From Eurosta solidaginis (taxonomy: Eukaryota; Arthropoda; Insecta; Diptera; Tephritidae), in NCBI RefSeq assembly GCF_040869045.1, contig NC_090319.1, positions 243,095,832 to 243,159,831 on the forward strand: a stretch of DNA of 64,000 nt, in the 5' to 3' direction. The position numbers were made by a program, and so were the translations under genes. The notes below the pieces were generated by a model that did no database searches, was not told where the DNA came from, and worked only from the letters and a program-made list of their open reading frames with translations. Positions 46,181 to 57,138 of the stretch are shown here, one piece after another (the stretch's first letter is position 1; the number at the start of each line of letters is the position of its first letter).

Positions 46181-47377
46181 AACAAGTAAAGGTGTCTAAG
46201 TTCGGGTGTAATCGAACTTTATATATCCAGCTTGAGCTTCAATTGTACATTACTTATTTTGTTTTGTTGATTTTCCGACAGGGTGGATAAATACTGTAAT
46301 TGTATTTGACAAGGATGACGGAAAATCGTTCCAATGTACATCAGATAAATTACTTTTCTACATAACACGTGTCACCGGGCATTTAAAAAAATGTCTCCCC
46401 ATTTCCTTTTACAATAAAACTTGATAAGTGAAATATCATCGATTCAAAACTATTTTTTGCTAAGTTATAGCTTATTGTTCTAATCTACGACCCTTTTAAA
46501 ATTGTTATATATCTAAGTTGCCGTGGTCTTTAACCGATCCCTTCCATTTTTACTAGAAATATTTTCTGCTATAAGGAAAATATGTGTAAACAATTTCATT
46601 ACGATATGTTAATTTTTCTTCGAGTTATGGCTCCCGAAACATAGAAAATTGCTTAGTCATAAAAGGGGCGGTGCCACGCCCATTTTTTAAAATTTGAAGT
46701 TGTTCCTATTTATTGTTATAAATACACTTGGGAAATGAAATACCATTGATATAAAGCTGTTTTTTGCAAAGATATAGCTCATTTTATTCGTCCACGACCC
46801 TTTTAAAAATCTCTTATATAGAAGTGGGCGTGGTCCTTAACCGATTTCGTTAAATTTTCTTCAAAGCATTCCGTGTAGTAAAGGAAACCTCTCTGCTGAA
46901 TTTTGTTGCGATAGGTTTCACGATTTTTGATTTATGATTAATAATATTTGTAAAATTAATTTTATCACAAGTGGGCGGTGCCACGCCCATTTAAAAAAAA
47001 AATTCAAATTTTTATCAAGAGTCTCAATACATTCTAGATGTATTATTTACTAAATAATCAGGTTTTTTGTGTTTTCCAAAATGTTATATATATAAAAAGT
47101 GGCTGTGGTTATCATCCGATTTCGCCCATTTTCAATACCAGTCTATTCGCACATAAGCTAGTGTACCAAATTTGATGCAGATATCTCAATATTTACTCAA
47201 GTTATCGTGTTAACGGACAGACGGACGGACATGGCTCAATCAAATTTTTTTTTTCGATACTGATAATTTTGACATATGGAAGTCTATATCTATCTCGATT
47301 CCTTTATACCTGTATAACCAACCGTTACCCAATCAAAGTTAATATACTCTCTGTGCAAAGCACTCTGAGTATAAAAA
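46181..47377 (-). mobile_element. Helentron H4 (short family, like H3)
   Basis: The minus-strand 3' end 'cttagacacctttacttgtt' is at 46181-46200, with a hairpin at 46200-46217 that has one mispaired base (GTTCGG...TCGAAC). The far end shows 'cactctgagtataaaa' at 47361-47376, a diverged partner of the left 'atatccagcttgagc'. The interior matches H3 block for block ('gggcggtgccacgcccattt', 'cgacccttttaaaaatct', 'acagacggacggacatgg'). It is inserted in the hAT element and encodes nothing. Confidence 0.85.
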
Positions 47378-47840
47378 AACTGATGAAAATAGCGCAGGAA
47401 AATATTTGCGAACTCATTTACTACATTTCTTTCTAACTTTGTTCGCATAACGGTAATCCGTAACGGCATAAACTAATCGAGATAGATATAGACTTCTATA
47501 TATCAAAATGATCTGGGCGAAAAAAGAAATTTATTTGGCCATGCCCGTCCGTCCGTCCGTCCTTGAACACGATAACTGGAGTAAATTTTGAGATATCTTG
47601 ATGAAATTTAGTATGTAGATTCCTGGGCACTCATCTCAGATCGCTATTTAAATTGAATGAAATCGGATTATAACCACGCCCACTTTTTTGATATCGAAAA
47701 TTTCGAAAAACGGAAAAAGTGCTATAATGCATTACCAAAAACGGATAAAACGATGAAACTTGGTAGGAGGGTTGACCTTATGACGTAGTATAGAAAATTA
47801 GTAAAATTTTGGACAATGGGCGTGGCTCCGCACTTTTTCA

Positions 47841-50800
47841 TTATACTCAGTTGAGCAGAGCTCACAGAGTATATTAACTTTGATTGGATAACGGTTGGTT
47901 GTACAGGTATAAAGGAATCGAGATAGATATAGACTTCCATATATCAAAATCATCAGTATCGAAAAAAAATTTGATTGAGCCATGTCCGTCCGTCCGTCCG
48001 TCCGTCCGTCTGTCCGTTAACACGATAACTTGAGTAAATTCTGAGGTATCTTGATGAAATTTGGTATGTAGATTCCTGGGCACTCATCTCAGATGGTTAT
48101 TTAAAATGAACGATATCGGACTATAACCACGCCCATTTTTTCGATATCGAAAATTTCGAAAAACCGAAAAAATTCGATAATTCATTGCCAAAGGCGGATA
48201 AAGCGATGAAACTTGGTAGATGGGTTGACGTTATGACGCAGAATAGAAAATTAGTAAGATTTTGGACAATGGGCGTGGCACCGCCTACTTTTACAAGAAG
48301 GTAATTTAAAAGTTTTGCAAGCTGTAATTTGGCAGTCGTTGAAGATATCATGATGAAATTTGGCAGGAACGTTACTACTATCACTATATATGTGCTAGAT
48401 AAAAATTAGCAAAATTGGATGAAGAACACGCCCACTTTAAAAAAATTTTTTTTTTTAATTCAAATTTTAACAAAAAATTTAATATCTTTACTGTATATAA
48501 GTAAATTAAGTCAAAATTCAACTCCAGTAATGATATTATGCAACAAAATACAAAAATAAAAGAAAATTTCAAAATGGGCGTGGCTCCGCCCATTTTCATT
48601 TAGTTTGTCTAGAATACTTTTAATGCCATAAGTCGAACAAAAATTTACCAATCCTTCTTAAATTTGGTATGGGCATAGACGCTATGACGATAACTGTTTT
48701 CTGTGAAAATGGGCGAAATCGGTGGAAGCCACGCCCAGTTTTTATACGCAGTCCACCGTCTGGCCTTCCTCTCGGCCGTTAACACAATAACTTGAGCAAA
48801 AACCGATATATCTTTACTAAATTTAGTCCACGTACTTATCGGAACTCACTTTATCTTGGTATAAAAAATGGCCGAAATCCGACCATAACCACGCCCACTT
48901 TTTCGATATCGAAAATTACGAAAAATGAAAAAAATGCCATAATTCTATACCAAATACGAAAAAAGGATGAAACATGGTAATTGGATTGGTTTATTGACGC
49001 AAAATATAACTTTGGAAAAAACTTTGTAAAATGGGTGTGACACCTACCATATTAAGTAGAAGAAAATGAAAAAGTTCTACAGGGCGAAATCAACAGCGTT
49101 TGAAATCTTGGCAGGAATACTGTTAGTGGTATTGCATATATAAATAAATTAGCAGTACCCGACAGTACCTGGTCCACATTTTGGTCGATATCGCGAAAAC
49201 GCCTTCACATATACATCTAAGGGCCACTCGCTTTTAAAACCCTCATTAATACCTTTAATTTGATATCCATATCGTACAAACACATTCTAGAGTCACCCCT
49301 GGCCCACCCTAATGGCGATATCTCGAAAAGGCGTCCACCTATAGACCTAATGCCCACTCCCTCTTAAAATGCTCAGTAACACCTTTCGTTATTTACCCAT
49401 ATCGTACAAACATTCTAGAGTCACCCCTGGCCCACCCTAATGGCGATATCTCAAAAAGGCGTCCACCTATAGACCTAATGCCCAATCCCTCTTAAAATGC
49501 TCAGTAACACCTTTCGTTTGATACCCATATCGTACAAACATTCTAGAGTCACCCCTGGCCCACCCTAATGGCGATATCTCGAAAAGGCATCCACCTATAG
49601 ACTAATGCCCACTTCCTCCTAAAATGCTCAGTAACACCTTTCGTTTGATACCCATATCGTACAAACATTCTAGAGTCACCCCTGGCCCACCCTAATGGCG
49701 ATATCTCGAAAAGGTGTCCACCTATAGACCTAATGCCTACTCCCTCTTAAAATGCTCAGTAACACCTTTCGTTTGATACCCATATCGTACAAACATTCTT
49801 GAGTCACCCCTGGCCCACCCTAATGGCGATATCTCGAAAAGGCGTCCACCTATAGACCTAATGCATACTCCCTCTTAAAATGCCCAGTAACACCTTTCGT
49901 TTGATACCCATATCGTACAAACAATCTAGAGTCACCCCTGGCCCACTCTAATGGCGATATCTCGAAAAGGCGTCCACCTATAGATCTAATGCCCACTCCC
50001 TCTTAAAATGCTCAGTAACACCTTTCGTTTGATACCCATATCGTACAAACACATTCTAGAGTCACCCCTGGCCCACCCTAATGGCGATATCTCGAAAAGG
50101 CGTCCACCCATAGACCTAATGCCCACTCCCTCTTAAAATTCTCAGTAACACCTTTCGTTTGATACCCATATCGTACAAACATTCTAGAGTCACCCCTGGT
50201 CCACCTTTATGGCGATATCTCGAAAAGGCTTCCACCTACAGAACTAAGGATTACTCCCTTTTAAAATACTCATTACCACCTTTCATTTGATACCCATATC
50301 GTAAAAACACATTCTAGAGTCACCCCTGGCCCACCCTAATGGCGATATTTCGAAAAGGCGTCCACCTTTAGACCTAATGCCAACTCCCTTTTAAAATGCT
50401 CAGTAACACCTTTCGTTTGATACCCATATCGTACAAACATTCTAGAGTCATCCCTGGCCCACCCTAAAGGCGACATCTCGAAAAGGCGTCCACCTATAGA
50501 CCTAATGCCCACTCCCTCTTAAAATGCTCAGTAACACCTTTCATTTGATTCCCATATCGTCCAAACACATTCTGGAGTCACCCCTGGTCCACCTTTATGG
50601 CGATATCTCGAAACGGCGTCCACCTATAGAACTAAGGATCACTCCCTTTGAAAATACTCATTACCACCTTTCATTTGATAACCATATCGTACAAACACAT
50701 TCTAGAGTCACCCCTGGCCCACCTTAATGGCGATATCGCGAAAAGGCGTCCACCGATAGACCTAAGGACCGCTCCCTCTTAAAATGCTCAGTACCACCTT

Positions 50801-51076
50801 TCATTTGATACCCATATCGTACAAACAAATTCTAGGGTCAGCCCTGGTCCACCTTAATGGCGATATCCCTAAATGGCGTCCATCCATAGAACTATAGCCT
50901 ACTCTCTCTTAAAATACTCTTTAATACCTTCCATTTGATACACATGTCATACAACCACATTCCAGGGTTACCCTAGGTTCATTTTCCTACATGGTGATTT
51001 TCCTTATTTTGTCTCCATAGCTCTCAACTGAGTATGTAATGTTCGGTTACACCCGAACTTAGCCTTCCTTACTTGT
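47841..51076 (+). mobile_element. Helentron H5 (full-length, with tandem array)
   Basis: 13-bp subterminal inverted repeats atactcagttgag (47843-47855) and ctcaactgagtat (51023-51035) are perfect and identical to those of H1. A 3' hairpin GTTCGG-TTACAC-CCGAAC lies at 51041-51058, with the TTACTTGT end at 51069-51076. The inside has a (GTCC)n microsatellite at about 47986-48010, repeated 'ccacgcccactttttcgata' words, and a tandem array at 49200-50990. It lies inside H6 in a T-rich context, as expected for Helentron insertion between T residues. Length is 3236 bp against 2906 bp for H1; the difference lies largely in array copy number. Confidence 0.85.
49200..50990 (+). repeat. Tandem array of about 14-15 units (about 120-130 bp) inside H5
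   Basis: 'tggcgatatctcgaaaaggc' recurs at about 120-125-bp spacing. Each unit also has 'gtccacctatagacctaatg', 'ttaaaatgctcagtaacacc' and 'tttgatacccatatcgtaca'. It is the reverse-orientation counterpart of the H1 array. Most H5 units share 'cctaatgcccactccctctt' and 'catcctggcccaccct'-type variants not seen in H1, so this array was homogenised separately. Confidence 0.92.
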
Positions 51077-52228
51077 TTAATTTGTCTAGAATACTTTTAA
51101 TGCCATATGTCGAAGAAAAATGAACCAGTGAACCTTGTGAAATTTGGTAGGGGCATAGATTCTATAACGATAACTGTTTTCTGTGAAAATAGGCGAAATC
51201 GGTTGAAGCCACGCCCAGTTTTTATACAAAGTCGACCGTCTGTTCTTCCGCTCGGCCCTTAACGTGATCACTTAAGCAAAAATCGATATATCTTTACTAA
51301 ACTTAGTTCACGTACTTATCTGAACTCACTTTATCTTGGTATAAAATATGGCCGAAATCAGACTATGACCACACCCACTTTTTCGATATCACAAATTACG
51401 AAAAATGAAAAAAAAAATGCCATAATTCTATACTAAATATGAAAAATGGATGAAACATTGTAATTGGATTGGCTTATTGACGCAAAACATAACTTTAGAA
51501 AAAACTTAGTAAAATGGGTGTGAAACATTCCATATTAATTAGAATAAAATGAAAAAGTTTTGCAGGGCGAAATCAAAAGCCCTTGGAATCTTGACAGGAA
51601 TACTGTTCGTGGTATTACATATATAAATAAATTAGCGGTACCCGACAGATGATGTTCTGGGTCACCCTGGTCCACATTTTGGTCGATATCTCGAAAACGC
51701 CTTCACATATACAACTAAGGGCCTCCCTTTTAAAACGCTCATTACCACCTTTCATTTGATAACCATATCGTACAAACACAATCTAGAGTCACCCCTGGTC
51801 CACCTTTATGGCGATATCTCGAAAAGGCGTCCACCTATAGAACTAAGGCCCACTCCCTTTTAAAATACTCATTAGCACTTTCCATTTGATTCCCATATCG
51901 TACAGGCACATTCTAGAGTCACCCCTGGTCCACCTTTATGGCGATATCTCGAAAAGGCATCCACCTATAGAACTATGGCCCACTCCCTTTTAAAATACTC
52001 TTTAATACCTTCCATTTGATACCCATATCATGCAAACACATTCCAGGGTTACCCTAGGTTCATTTTCCTACATGGTAATTTTCCCTTATTTTGTCTCCAA
52101 AGCTCTCAGCTGAGTATGTAATGTTCGGTTACACCCGAACTCAGCCTTCCTTACTTGTTTTTTGTTTGAATTTGTGCACAAATTTTTCAAAATCAATTTT
52201 CAACAAACCAAAAAACATATGGGTGTTA

Positions 52229-53900
52229 TTAAATACATGGAACAAAATCACCTTCTACAAATTTAAAGTTTTTATAGAATCTTATTAATTTAATTGGAGG
52301 CTGAAATAAAGTCCGTCCGATACAATACTCTTTTATTAGTATTTGATTGGAAATGCTTGAAATTTTTAATCCATTACGCTTGGCGGTTTTTATGTCGTTT
52401 ATTATAGAGGACAAGCTTTCTGCGGCTGCACTACTGTAAAGTAGTATTGCTAAGGAGCACATATATTCACTCAAATTTGCAAACAAATTTCTTCTAGAAC
52501 ACTCCTTTCAGTTCCTAATTTTATCCATCCTTTAAGAATTTCGTCGGAAAATATCTTTTCTGTTTTTTCCTTATCATATAACATTAATGATCGCCATTCG
52601 TTGAATTTTTATGGAAGACTTATGAAATGGAAAAGCCTTAAGTTAGAGAACAATAGTTGTCATTTGACTAGATTGAATATTTTTTGCATCAAAATATTCC
52701 AAAAGGTGTAATTTTTCATCTTCAAATTTGAATCGTTTCTTAATTTGATTACAAAGGCAAATATATCAAGGGGTAGAGAAATGTATTCACGTTTGATAAA
52801 GTTATGTTGTATAATATGTAACTTAAAAACAAAAAATATGTCATGTTGTATCACTCAACTCTTCTAGTATATTAAAAGCTATGGATTCATTTAGCTCCTC
52901 AAATGAAAATAGAAGGAAATAGTGCTTCAAAGGAACCCATTGTTCATTTACTCTTTCAACAAGAGCCTATAAAGAAAGCCAGCGTGTTGCGCAAAGTGAA
53001 AGAATTTTATGCTGCGTACTTCCAAAACACTCTTAAAACTTTTTTAACTCTTTTTGGCGTTTTGAACTTGTTGAAAAATGCGAATAAATGCTTTTCAATA
53101 ACTTCTCTAAATGTAGTGGCAATTGCTACGAAGCTGCAGAAGAGCATAAGTTTAAGGAATGGCAAGTAAAGCCCAAAAAAAAATAAATCTTTATTAATTT
53201 CTTGAAACGTTTGTTTGACGCTTTCTTTTCTTCCTACCATCACTGCTGCATTATCAGTTGAAAGTCCAATAATGTTAGTTACCGGTATGTTCAAGGATTT
53301 TATATAATTTACTAAAGCTGTAAATATTACTTGTGCCGTTCCATCGATGGGCTCGATAAGCCCCAAGAATCTATCAACTACCTCTAATTTGCCGGTCGGA
53401 ATATATCGTGCAATGATTGTTAATGTTTTTGTCATTGAGACATCGGTCCCTTCATCAATAATAAAAGAAAAATTCTTACATCGATGTTCTTCTGCCAGTT
53501 CATTTCGAATAAATGGACCTACAATTGCATTGACAATACCTCTCGCTTTTTTCGAACAACATTATACAGACTTCTCACATGTCGTAAACTTATTAAAAAG
53601 TTCAGCTAAATAGTCCATGATTGCAAAAGATAACGAGTGCTGTACACAAAACAGCACTAGAATTAATTCCTTACGTATTTTCAATGATTCTCACCAAAGA
53701 GTTTTTCGGATTTAATATGCTTTGTAGTTTTAGCATGTCGATTTAAATTATGAATATTGCTAGCTAAAAACTGTTGGCATAGCTTAAAATAGGCTAGTTT
53801 GTTAAATTCTTTCAACCAAAAATAACCTTTTTCCCAGTCCTTTTTGTACTTTTGCAGACTTCGTTTTTCCAGAAATAGTGGTGCAAGCTTGCGACGCATT
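52229..53900 (-). pseudogene. hAT transposase of the 45751-54370 element, degenerate
   Basis: A cut-and-paste transposase, read across several frames. The N-terminal BED-like zinc finger (53899-53681) has FKLCQQFLASNIHNLNRHAK with TTKHI; the first Cys of the usual CxxC pair is lost. The catalytic-core segment (53435-53007) holds VDRFLGLIEPIDGTAQ and IGLSTDNAAVMVGRKESVK. The C-terminal dimerisation segment (52486-52229) has YSSAAAESLSSIINDIKTAK then RN. It belongs to the same superfamily as the remnants at 27113 and 54533 but to a different lineage. Stops and frameshifts in every segment make it inactive. Confidence 0.85.
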
Positions 53901-54370
53901 GCATTCTTCGCTGAAATCAGCTTCGTATGAAGTGGAAGATTCTTTTTCTTCAGCCCCAGCTACAATTTCAGAGGCAGGGCACCTACGACTAGACCTGATT
54001 TATGCTTAAGTTTATTATGCCGAAAAGTTATCATTTATTTTTAAATAAGCACTTACTTCACCAAAAATGTGTCCATTACAAACTACGGCGTTTTCCGTGG
54101 AAATAAATGTAATCTTCTTCCTTCTAAATAGCGATGGCAAAATTACTTAAACTAATAACGCAATCGATTATTTTTCAAAAGAACATAGAGATGAATTTAT
54201 GTAGTCGTTTGGTTAGTGTCACCTTTTAATGTTATTTGGGTGTGTTCGGTACCTAATGATCGCAGTATTTATTTGGTTTCAATGCGAATATATAGAAATG
54301 TTGGTAGGTTTTTGGACTTTGGTGGTAGAAGTGGTAGATCTACCAATAAAGTGGTAGAGTCCGTGCACTG

Positions 54371-54463
54371 CTTGTAAGTATTTGGTAAATGATGGTTAAT
54401 GTGTTTATGTAGCTTGCTTTAATGTTTTTTTTGTTGGGCATAGTGGTGTGAAGATTCGCCACA
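54371..54463 (-). repeat. 5' LTR of gypsy, distal (U3 start) part
   Basis: Begins at 54463 with TGTGGCGAATCTTCACACC on the minus strand, matching the 3' LTR stub at 40416-40437. It ends at 54371 against the hAT terminus. 54371-54378 (CTTGTAAG) is the right copy of the hAT target duplication, one mismatch from CTTGTATG at 45743-45750. Confidence 0.85.
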
Positions 54464-54532
54464 ATATGTATATACAATGTGGTACAAAATTTCATATAAA
54501 ACTTTCTTTTACAATAACCTTTTCATCAAAGA

Positions 54533-55763
54533 AGTAGCTTTCTGGATTTGTTTTTTGATAAAATGTCTATGACATGGTCAGGATCAACAGCAATATCCCA
54601 GTGAATGAAGATCATAGCGAGTGAACTCAATCTTTCATGACCCATTACACTCCGAGGTAAAGTTTTGATTCTTTTCATGGTAGAAAATATCTTTCCACGC
54701 TCGCCGTTTTCACGGGCAAAGTTGCCAAGGTAGTGAAAAGAATTTTTATACCACGGAAATAGTTTCCATCGCAGTACTCCAATAGTTTTAAAACCTCGGG
54801 CGCTTTTTCAATCGACGATATTTTCGCACACCAGAACCTATATTCTGCCTTTAGTGCTGTTGACGATATCTGATCTTGGAAGAATGGCGTCAATTTCTCA
54901 AGCTCATCTGCTTTACTTACATCAGCGAATCCTGGAAGAAGCAGTTGGAAGCTCGGTAGAATATCTTCGTTTTCTAAAAATCGTTCCGTTAAGTTTTCAT
55001 GTAATGAATCGATGCATGGTAGGAATATTGCGATTCTGAAATACACTTCACTCGATGTTGTTCCCGGGTAAGCTCGGTTTCTTTGAGGCAATACCACTCT
55101 TGGAGCACGGATTTCACCGTCAAAAAAGTCTTCAGCGATTTTTGATGCGGAAATGAAGACTTGCCCGAAAAAATCATCAGCAGATTGTCTAATTTTACGC
55201 AAGGACTGTATTACTTCTTTATAGCAGAGATAAAGTCTAAAGATTTTGCTTGGAGAAACACCGAAACACAGATACCAAAATACTTACGATAAAGTCACTT
55301 TTTTGAATTGCAGCAAAAAGAGCAGATACTGTTGTATATATCGACCACGTTTCACCAGCTACTTCCTCAAAACTAATAGCAATGCATTCAAAAAGTTCCA
55401 TGAATGTGATAATGCTATCATGAATCTGGTTTCACAAAACCGAAGCAATCGCTTTTTTTTACTCTCGCGAGCATACTTTTTGATGCTTTTGCGAAACATC
55501 TTGCTTGCGTTTGGAGTGTTTCTGAATATATTTATAATTTTACCAACAACTCCATGACAGTTACGGATGGCAGGGATCGTCATTGCACTTGAAACAGCTA
55601 GATTTAAACGGTGACTCGCACAGTGATAATATCTTGGATTACGGTATTCATTCTTTATTCTTTTCTGCACTCCACTCAAATGACCTGCCATATTTGTGGC
55701 TCCATCGTATCCCTGTCCTACGTACTTATTCATATCTAGACCAAGCTCCTTGTACCACTGCAA
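54533..55763 (-). pseudogene. Second hAT transposase remnant (THAP12/P52rIPK-like type)
   Basis: The 55763-55359 frame starts MQWYKELGLDMNKYVGQGYD and continues GATNMAGHLSGVQKRI and CASHRLNLAVSSAM, the RNase H-like core of this hAT lineage. The 55202-54675 frame contains the region before the C-terminus. It ends LPVKTASVERYF, where a 1-nt frameshift occurs; the other frame continues STMKRIKTLPRSVMGHERLS to a stop at about 54533. At least three breaks lie in it. The gypsy LTR starts 70 bp beyond its 3' end, so the gypsy element inserted next to or within this transposon. Confidence 0.85.
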
Positions 55764-55789
55764 AATAGCGATCGACAGAATGGATTTTG

Positions 55790-56005
55790 TGTCATGTATG
55801 GGCCGTATAAATGTTATCTAGTTGAGAAAAAAAAACAACGTACAATCAATGAGATTCGCCTTGGGGCTAGAGTCACGGTAAAAGGGCTTGAAAGAGCTAT
55901 ATTTCTTCAAGAAAATCCAAAACCGCTTTCGCCATGCCTGACATTCGAATTTGCGAGACGCGAGTTGAGGAAATTGAGTCCCCCCTGGCTACGTGCCTAG
56001 CTGTA
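55790..56005 (-). other. Probable 5' part and terminus of the second hAT element
   Basis: The minus strand reads 'ctaggcacgtagccaggggg' at about 55981-56000, which resembles hAT termini of the CAGGGGCGTAGCCAG type. The sequence between it and the transposase frame is GC-richer than its surroundings. No matching far end was found beyond the gypsy element, so the boundary is tentative. Confidence 0.4.
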
Positions 56006-57138
56006 GCCCAACATCTGTTATAAACTACAGGAACTTGGTAGGCATATTATGAAGAATAATGATATATTTTGTTATTACTACATATCTGTAGCTTCCCGGC
56101 ATAACGATTCGATATCTGTAACTTGCACTGTAATATCCAATACTCAGTTCATAACATCGACATATCTCAACCAAACAAAACTGGATTTTTTTGGGCATAA
56201 CCGATGAACTCGGCGTTTTCCCCGGCATACATTTTTTTTTAATATTTTAACATTAGCAACGCAAACAATGATATTTATAAATGAAAAATCATTGAAGTTT
56301 GTAACTTCTGAAAAACACTTCAGAAATTGTATGGCTGGTTCTCTCGAGAACAGTTATACCAAGAAGCCACAGATATATATTCTAGAGAATTACATAAACT
56401 GTAGTATTATTACTTTCTTTTCTCCATATAAATATTAAAACTATTAGTTTTGCAGTGATGGTTTAATAGTTGGTATATTATTTGCCATTATAGCATAGAC
56501 TTTAGCCACTACGCTGCCATCATGGCGAGTTTCAACTACAATTATAATCCAAGCGATTGAAATGATATATTTATAAGTACAGACATGCTTTATATTTCGA
56601 GCTGTTTAAGTTTTTCACCATATTGACTGTCCCGCTTTTAGTATTCTGATTTTCCGAGCTAGGGGCGGCTTGTTAAATCTTAATGCTAGATTTTTTAAAA
56701 ATGTTGCGACTTTAAACTGCTCTGTGCAGCTGATTTCTTTGGGTTATGTCCGATATATATAAATATTCGGTATAATTGTTTGGTGAGAAAGTTTTAGATC
56801 GGTAGAAGTTGAAAAATACCTTTAAAGTGTACAGCTATCATTCATTATACGTCTATATGTATAAGAAATTGCCTTAAATATAGAGAGCTTATTGTCAACA
56901 AATTTTCCTAAATAATTGTTTAACTACAAGTGATATTTGGACACGCAACATTTATTTTTATTGCCTAAAATCTTTATTTATATTAATATCTAGTTTTAAC
57001 TTATTTGCTTTTATTTTTGTAATTCCACGTTGAAAGAAAAGTAAAAAATGTATACTGCTACAATTAGATATAAGCTATTGGCGGGCACCTTGCTACCACA
57101 GTAAAAACTAATTTCAGAAATTTTCAATATATTGGAGA
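56006..57138. other. Unannotated AT-rich 1.1 kb
   Basis: I see no recognisable element. The frame at 56025-56228 (minus) has no domain. Confidence 0.35.

Larger units (their letters stand above)
47470..52158 (+). mobile_element. Helentron H6, 5'-eroded, split by H5
   Basis: The left part 47470-47840 has 'aatcgagatagatatagact', a GTCC microsatellite at about 47547-47563 and the 'ttgatgaaatttagtatgta' block. The right part 51077-52158 has the later blocks, a few tandem units (51650-52040), the subterminal repeat 'ctcagctgagtat' (52103-52115), a hairpin at 52123-52140 and the TTACTTGT end at 52151-52158. The two parts join in the order seen in H5, apart from an internal deletion at the join. 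H5 therefore landed inside an H6 copy. Confidence 0.75.
45751..54370 (-). mobile_element. hAT DNA transposon (8.6 kb with nested insertions)
   Basis: The terminal inverted repeat is CAGTGCACGGAC at 45751-45762, with its reverse complement at 54359-54370. It is flanked by 8-bp direct repeats CTTGTATG/CTTGTAAG, the hAT hallmark with consensus T at position 2 and A at position 7. Subterminal TGGTAGA heptamers occur at 45780, 45803 and 45813 on the left. On the right they occur at 54323, 54332 and 54352, plus one inverted. The transposase remnant is at 52229-53900 (minus). Helentrons H4 and H6/H5 are inserted between the transposase and the left end. Without them the hAT would be about 2.7 kb, a normal size. 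Confidence 0.93.
40416..54463 (-). mobile_element. Ty3/gypsy LTR retrotransposon, degenerate, 5' LTR split by a hAT element
   Basis: The minus-strand order is 5' LTR, Gag, protease, reverse transcriptase, RNase H, integrase, then a 3' LTR stub, as in Ty3/gypsy. The 5' LTR starts at 54463 with TGTGGCGAATCTTCACACC. It runs to 54371, is interrupted by the hAT insertion (45751-54370), and resumes at 45742 down to about 45345. The 3' LTR keeps only about 22 bp (40416-40437, TTTGGCGAATCTTCACAT). All coding regions carry stops and frameshifts, so the copy is dead. No env-like gene follows integrase. Without the nested insertion the element is about 5.4 kb. Confidence 0.9.

Noticed and set aside
40416..54463. 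Infectious (env-bearing) retrovirus-like element
   Set aside because: Integrase ends about 12 bp before the 3' LTR stub, so there is no room for an envelope gene.
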